Shown here in pieces: positions 60,944 to 64,000 of a stretch of DNA of 64,000 bases; the first letter of the stretch is position 1; the number at the start of each line of letters is the position of its first letter. A program made the position numbers and the translations under genes. The stretch is from Crossiella sp. CA-258035 (GTDB lineage Bacteria > Actinomycetota > Actinomycetes > Mycobacteriales > Pseudonocardiaceae). The notes beneath the pieces are model-generated. The model was given only the letters and a program-made list of their open reading frames with translations, was not told the origin of the DNA and searched no databases. Location of the stretch: assembly GCF_030064675.1 (NCBI RefSeq), contig NZ_CP116413.1, positions 6,542,001-6,606,000 on the forward strand, in the 5' to 3' direction.

Positions 60944-62712
60944 GGGGTGTCCTCCTTGGGCACGGCCGAGTCGAGCAGGCCGAGGAACGAGCGGTTCAGC
61001 AGTGCCGCGTCGGCGGGCCGGATGGGGTGGTAGCCCAGCAGCAGGGCCTGGCCGTAGAGCGCTTCGACGGCGAGGGCGACCATGGCCGGGTCGGTGAGCG
61101 CGCAGACCCGGCGCACCAGCGGGTTGCGGTGGTTGAGCACCAGCTGCGGCCGGTCCTCGGCGGGTTTCTCGAACGCGGCGAGCACCCCGGCCCACAGCTG
61201 GTCGGCCTTGGCCCTGGTGGCTTTCAGCTCGCTCTGGAAGGCGGCGTCCCGGTCCAGCAGGTAGAGCACGGACAGGGTGGGCGGGTCGAAGGCGCGCAGC
61301 ACCACCTCGCAGCCGAGCCGGTCCAGGGCTCGTTGCGCGGTGCTCAGGAACGGGCGCAGCGCCAGCTCCTCGGCCGGGTCGAGCGGGGACAGCCGGGTCA
61401 TCACGTCGCTGGGTTCCAGGCGCTGCACCACCAGGTCGGCGTCGAGTGCGGGCAGCCTGCCGATGATCTCGGTGTCGTAGGTGTAGCCGCCGTTGACCAC
61501 GGCCAGGCCCTGGGCGGAGGCGACCGCGGCGAGCTGGCGGAAGTCCTCGGCGGTGGTGGTGTAGCGGATGCGGCCGTGCCGGGCGCGGAACTCGCCCAGG
61601 GTCATCCGCCCCATGTTGGTTTCCAGCGGCAGCCACTCGTCGACCAGGGCGAGCATGTCGTCGTCGTGCAGGGCGAGGGCCTTCACGCCGAGGTGGTGGA
61701 TGCCCAGGAAGCGGGCCAGCCGGGCCGGGTCGGTGGCGGCCAGTCCGACCAGCCAGCCGCGCAGCTGCGCGCCGAGGGCCTCGCGGGTCTCCGCCAGGAG
61801 GCTGTCGTCGTAGAGGGCCTCGCGGCTGGCGGTGGGCCGCAGCTCGGCGGCGTCGATGACGCAGCGGGCGAAGAAGGCCCAGCCGGGCAGCAGGCCGTCG
61901 GCGCTCTCGGTGAGCAGCATCCGCTTGAGGTAGACCCGGTGCCCGGCGCGTTCGGCCGGGTTGGCCTGAAAGGGCAGCACGTAGGCCACGCCGGTGAGCC
62001 CGGCCTGCGGCACGTCCAGCTCGACCACGTCGAACGGGGTGAAGCCGAGGGTGTCCTGGGCGTAGCCGACCAGGTCGGCCAGCCGCTCCCCCGCGGGTCG
62101 CTGGTCCTGCCGCCACGGCGGTCCGTCACCGGCGACCCGCTGGCCGAGCGCGGTGACCGGGAAGGGCAGCATCGAGCCGTAGAGGGCGGCCAGCTCGACC
62201 ACGGTGGGCCCGGCGAGCCAGGACTCCGCGCCGGGCCGGGCGGACAGGGTGACCGTGGTGCCGGGTTCGGCGCGTTCGGCGGGGCCGAACCGGTAGGTGC
62301 CGTCGGCGCGGCCGACCCACTCCACCGCGGGCGCGCCGGTGGCCGAGCGGGTGGTCACGGTGACCTCGTCGGCGACCAGGAACGCCGAGAGCAGGCCGAT
62401 GCCGAACTGGCCGAGGAACTCGTGCCGGGCGAAGCCCAGCTCGTCCCGCTTGGAGCTGCGGCCGATGGTGGCCAGCAGCTCGTGCACCTGTTCCTCGGTG
62501 AGCCCGATGCCGGTGTCGGTGACGGTGAGCGTGCCGCCGGTGCTGTCGATGGTGATCCCGGCGGGCGCGTCCGGATCGGCGGCGCGGCGGGCGGTCACCG
62601 CGTCCACCGCGTTCTGCAGCAGCTCGCGCAGGTAGACCCGTGGGCTGGCGTAGAGGTGGTGGCTGAGCAGGTCGACCACGCCACGCAGGTCGACCTGGAA
62701 GGTGCGGTCCAA
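60940..62712 (-). CDS. Hsp90-family (HtpG-like) ATPase
   Basis: The 590-residue protein begins at TTG 62712 (LDRTFQVDLRGVVDLLSHHLYASPRVYLRELLQNAVDA), behind a GGGGGG site. It has the GHKL ATP-binding boxes: ELLQNAVDA (N), DTGIGLT (G1) and FLGQFGIGLLSAF (G2), then the middle domain with YLKRMLLTE, FFARCVIDAAELRPTASREALYDD. It is somewhat shorter than E. coli HtpG (624 residues). No ATG is available in the right place. It heads an operon with two TPR-like genes. Confidence 0.85.
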   Translation of the reverse strand: MDRTFQVDLRGVVDLLSHHLYASPRVYLRELLQNAVDAVTARRAADPDAPAGITIDSTGGTLTVTDTGIGLTEEQVHELLATIGRSSKRDELGFARHEFLGQFGIGLLSAFLVADEVTVTTRSATGAPAVEWVGRADGTYRFGPAERAEPGTTVTLSARPGAESWLAGPTVVELAALYGSMLPFPVTALGQRVAGDGPPWRQDQRPAGERLADLVGYAQDTLGFTPFDVVELDVPQAGLTGVAYVLPFQANPAERAGHRVYLKRMLLTESADGLLPGWAFFARCVIDAAELRPTASREALYDDSLLAETREALGAQLRGWLVGLAATDPARLARFLGIHHLGVKALALHDDDMLALVDEWLPLETNMGRMTLGEFRARHGRIRYTTTAEDFRQLAAVASAQGLAVVNGGYTYDTEIIGRLPALDADLVVQRLEPSDVMTRLSPLDPAEELALRPFLSTAQRALDRLGCEVVLRAFDPPTLSVLYLLDRDAAFQSELKATRAKADQLWAGVLAAFEKPAEDRPQLVLNHRNPLVRRVCALTDPAMVALAVEALYGQALLLGYHPIRPADAALLNRSFLGLLDSAVPKEDTP

Positions 62713-62754
62713 AATGATTCGTCCCCCCAAGTGCGGTGGGGCCATCCTAAGGCG

Positions 62755-63618
62755 GTGAACGCCACCAGGTCCGGGAAATATGAGCACGGGCTGCGCGGGA
62801 TGCAGGAGCTGGCCGACGCGGTGTGGACGCCGGGCAGCCGCTGGCACCCCGGCGAGCTGGCCTGGGCGCGGTTGCAGCACCTGGGCCGCGAGCCGGACTG
62901 GCCGACCCGGTTGTGGCGGCAAGGATCCACGGTGCTGGCCTGGGGCTGGGTGGACCTGCCCGGCACGCTCTACCTCCAGGTGCGGCCCGGCTCGGCGGAG
63001 CTGCTCGGCGAGGTGCTGGCCTGGGCGGAGTCGGTGGCCACTGAAGCGCTCTCGGTGCTGGCGCTGGACCGGGAACGTCACCTGCTGGAAGGCTTGCGCG
63101 CCAACGGATACGCCGAGTCCACTTCGGACGGTCCGTTCTTCCGGCGGATGGTCGGCGGTCTGGCCGAGCTGCCCGAAGTGGTGCTGCCGCGGGGTTTCAC
63201 CATCCGGGAGGCCACCGATCTGGCGGCCAGGACCGAGCTGCACCGGGCCGCCTGGCACCCCTCGCGGGTGAGCCTGGCCAGCTACACCAACGTGACCAGG
63301 GCCTGGCTGTACCGGCGGGAGCTGGACCTGGTGGCGCACGCCCCGGACGGCACACCGGCCGCCTACTGCCTGGGCTGGCTGGACTCGCGCGGCCGGGTCG
63401 GGGTGTTCGAGCCGGTGGGCACCGCGCCGGAGTTCCGGGGGCGCGGGCTGGGCCGGGCGGTGTGCCTGGCGGCGATGCGGCGGATGCGGGAGCTGGGCGC
63501 GGACACCGTCACCGTGCTGCCCCGCGGCGACGCCGCCTACCCGGTGCCGGCGCGGCTCTACGCCGGGCTGGGGCTGACGCCGATCGGCCGAACGGTGGTC
63601 TTCACCCGGGCGCGCTGA
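62755..63618 (+). CDS. GNAT-family N-acetyltransferase
   Basis: The 287-residue protein starts at GTG 62755. The C-terminal third has the acetyl-CoA site GVFEPVGTAPEFRGRGLGRAVCLAAMRRMRELGADTVTVLPRGD; the rest is a GNAT-like second half (FTIREATDLAARTELHRAAWHPS). The substrate is unknown. It is divergent from the Hsp90-like gene with only 42 bp between starts. Confidence 0.88.
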   Translation: MNATRSGKYEHGLRGMQELADAVWTPGSRWHPGELAWARLQHLGREPDWPTRLWRQGSTVLAWGWVDLPGTLYLQVRPGSAELLGEVLAWAESVATEALSVLALDRERHLLEGLRANGYAESTSDGPFFRRMVGGLAELPEVVLPRGFTIREATDLAARTELHRAAWHPSRVSLASYTNVTRAWLYRRELDLVAHAPDGTPAAYCLGWLDSRGRVGVFEPVGTAPEFRGRGLGRAVCLAAMRRMRELGADTVTVLPRGDAAYPVPARLYAGLGLTPIGRTVVFTRAR

Positions 63619-63651
63619 ACCATTCCACGACCGGCGGCCGTTGGCCGGAAC

Positions 63652-63969
63652 ATGAGCACCGCGTCGATCGCCGGAATCCTCGTCATGCTGCCCGCGCTGG
63701 TCGGGATCGCCATCCTGTGGCGGTGGAGCGCGCCCGGCCTGGCCGAGCCCAAACCCCTGCCCCAGCCCAGAGACCTGATCGCCAGGGCCAAGGAGGTCGC
63801 GGAGCGGTTCACCCCGCAGCGCCGCGCGCCGATCGGTCCCCGGATCGGCGCGCACCGCAGCCGGGTGCCGCGGTACGCGCCGATGCCGACGATGCGGTCG
63901 GTGGCCGAGCTCCGCGCCAGGGAGGACGCGGACCACCTGTCCTACTACCCGAAGCTGCGCCGGGACTAG
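63652..63969 (+). CDS. Small membrane-anchored protein
   Basis: The 105-residue protein has one N-terminal membrane helix (ASIAGILVMLPALVGIAILWRW) and a positively charged tail (ERFTPQRRAPIGPRIGAHRSRVPRYAP). No family is recognised. It lies 33 bp after the GNAT gene and ends at the edge of the window; codon use is normal, so it is probably real. Confidence 0.6.
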   Translation: MSTASIAGILVMLPALVGIAILWRWSAPGLAEPKPLPQPRDLIARAKEVAERFTPQRRAPIGPRIGAHRSRVPRYAPMPTMRSVAELRAREDADHLSYYPKLRRD

Positions 63970-64000
63970 CGGCGGAAGCGCCAGGTCTTGCTGTCGAAGG
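63966..64000 (-). CDS. Possible C-terminal tail of a convergent gene outside the window
   Basis: On the minus strand the last codons before TAG (63968-63966) read FDSKTWRFRR. A convergent gene ending here is plausible because 60% of its context is cut off, but there is too little sequence to prove it. Confidence 0.3.
   Translation of the reverse strand, partial: FDSKTWRFRR

Overview
This window comes from a high-GC sporulating-type actinomycete, most likely a member of the Pseudonocardiaceae (inference). The grounds are GC-ending codons almost throughout, gene chains joined by ATGA/GTGA overlaps, an SsgA-like protein, a luciferase-like (F420-type) oxidoreductase, a DUF3558 lipoprotein with ESX-type partners, and a cholesterol/steroid regulon in the order known from Mycobacterium and Rhodococcus. 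No rRNA, tRNA, CRISPR array or complete insertion sequence was seen.

Region 1 (1-18.8 kb) is a steroid-degradation cluster. A leftward operon carries a KstD-like flavoprotein, hsaE, hsaG, hsaF and hsaA (cut by the window edge). A divergent rightward operon carries kstD, kshA, a small CPGC protein, kshB, a MaoC hydratase and a Rossmann-fold protein. A second leftward operon, fadE34/chsE3-chsE1-chsE2-chsH2-chsH1-ltp2, is divergent from kstR. Each divergent promoter region carries two copies of the KstR operator pattern TnnAACnnGTTnnA, so KstR probably controls all of it. chsE1 is broken by three apparent 1-base deletions and carries a 27-bp minisatellite.

Region 2 (18.8-31.7 kb) is a mixed metabolic and envelope region: a DHFR-like reductase, an FMO with its TetR regulator, a secreted GH28 pectinase-like enzyme, an SsgA-like protein, membrane proteins, a NavBac-type channel fused operonically to a binding protein without a signal peptide, an MFS transporter, a VOC protein, an AraC regulator and an LLM oxidoreductase. 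Two gene-free stretches are filled with GC-rich tandem repeats.

Region 3 (31.7-40.9 kb) is the most unusual part. After an XRE regulator / ImmA-IrrE protease / MAB_1171c-type membrane trio comes a six-gene locus: a degenerate class III cyclase-like protein, a Crp/Fnr regulator, a second cyclase-like protein, a STAND-like P-loop protein and two paralogous proteins of unknown fold. The second cyclase-like protein ends, and the STAND-like protein begins, with nearly the same 28-residue Gly-rich motif. Each of the three transcription units is preceded by a Crp-type palindrome (YGTGA-N6-TCACG). I read this as an undescribed nucleotide-signalling or conflict module.

Region 4 (40.8-50 kb) has an ESX-associated operon (small helical protein, DUF3558 lipoprotein, PPE-like protein) behind a near-perfect palindrome, a DUF998 protein, a GcvH-like protein lacking the lipoyl lysine, a KstD-like flavoprotein, and a MarR/MFS/SDR/aldo-keto reductase group.

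Region 5 (50-64 kb) has a large HTH-NTPase-WD40 protein, a decayed GH2 beta-galactosidase, a VOC/AraC pair, and an Hsp90-family ATPase in an operon with two related TPR-like proteins, one a copy of the N-terminal part of the other. Across the whole window a 13-bp palindrome, GTCCAC(T/A)GTGGAC, recurs inside unrelated genes.
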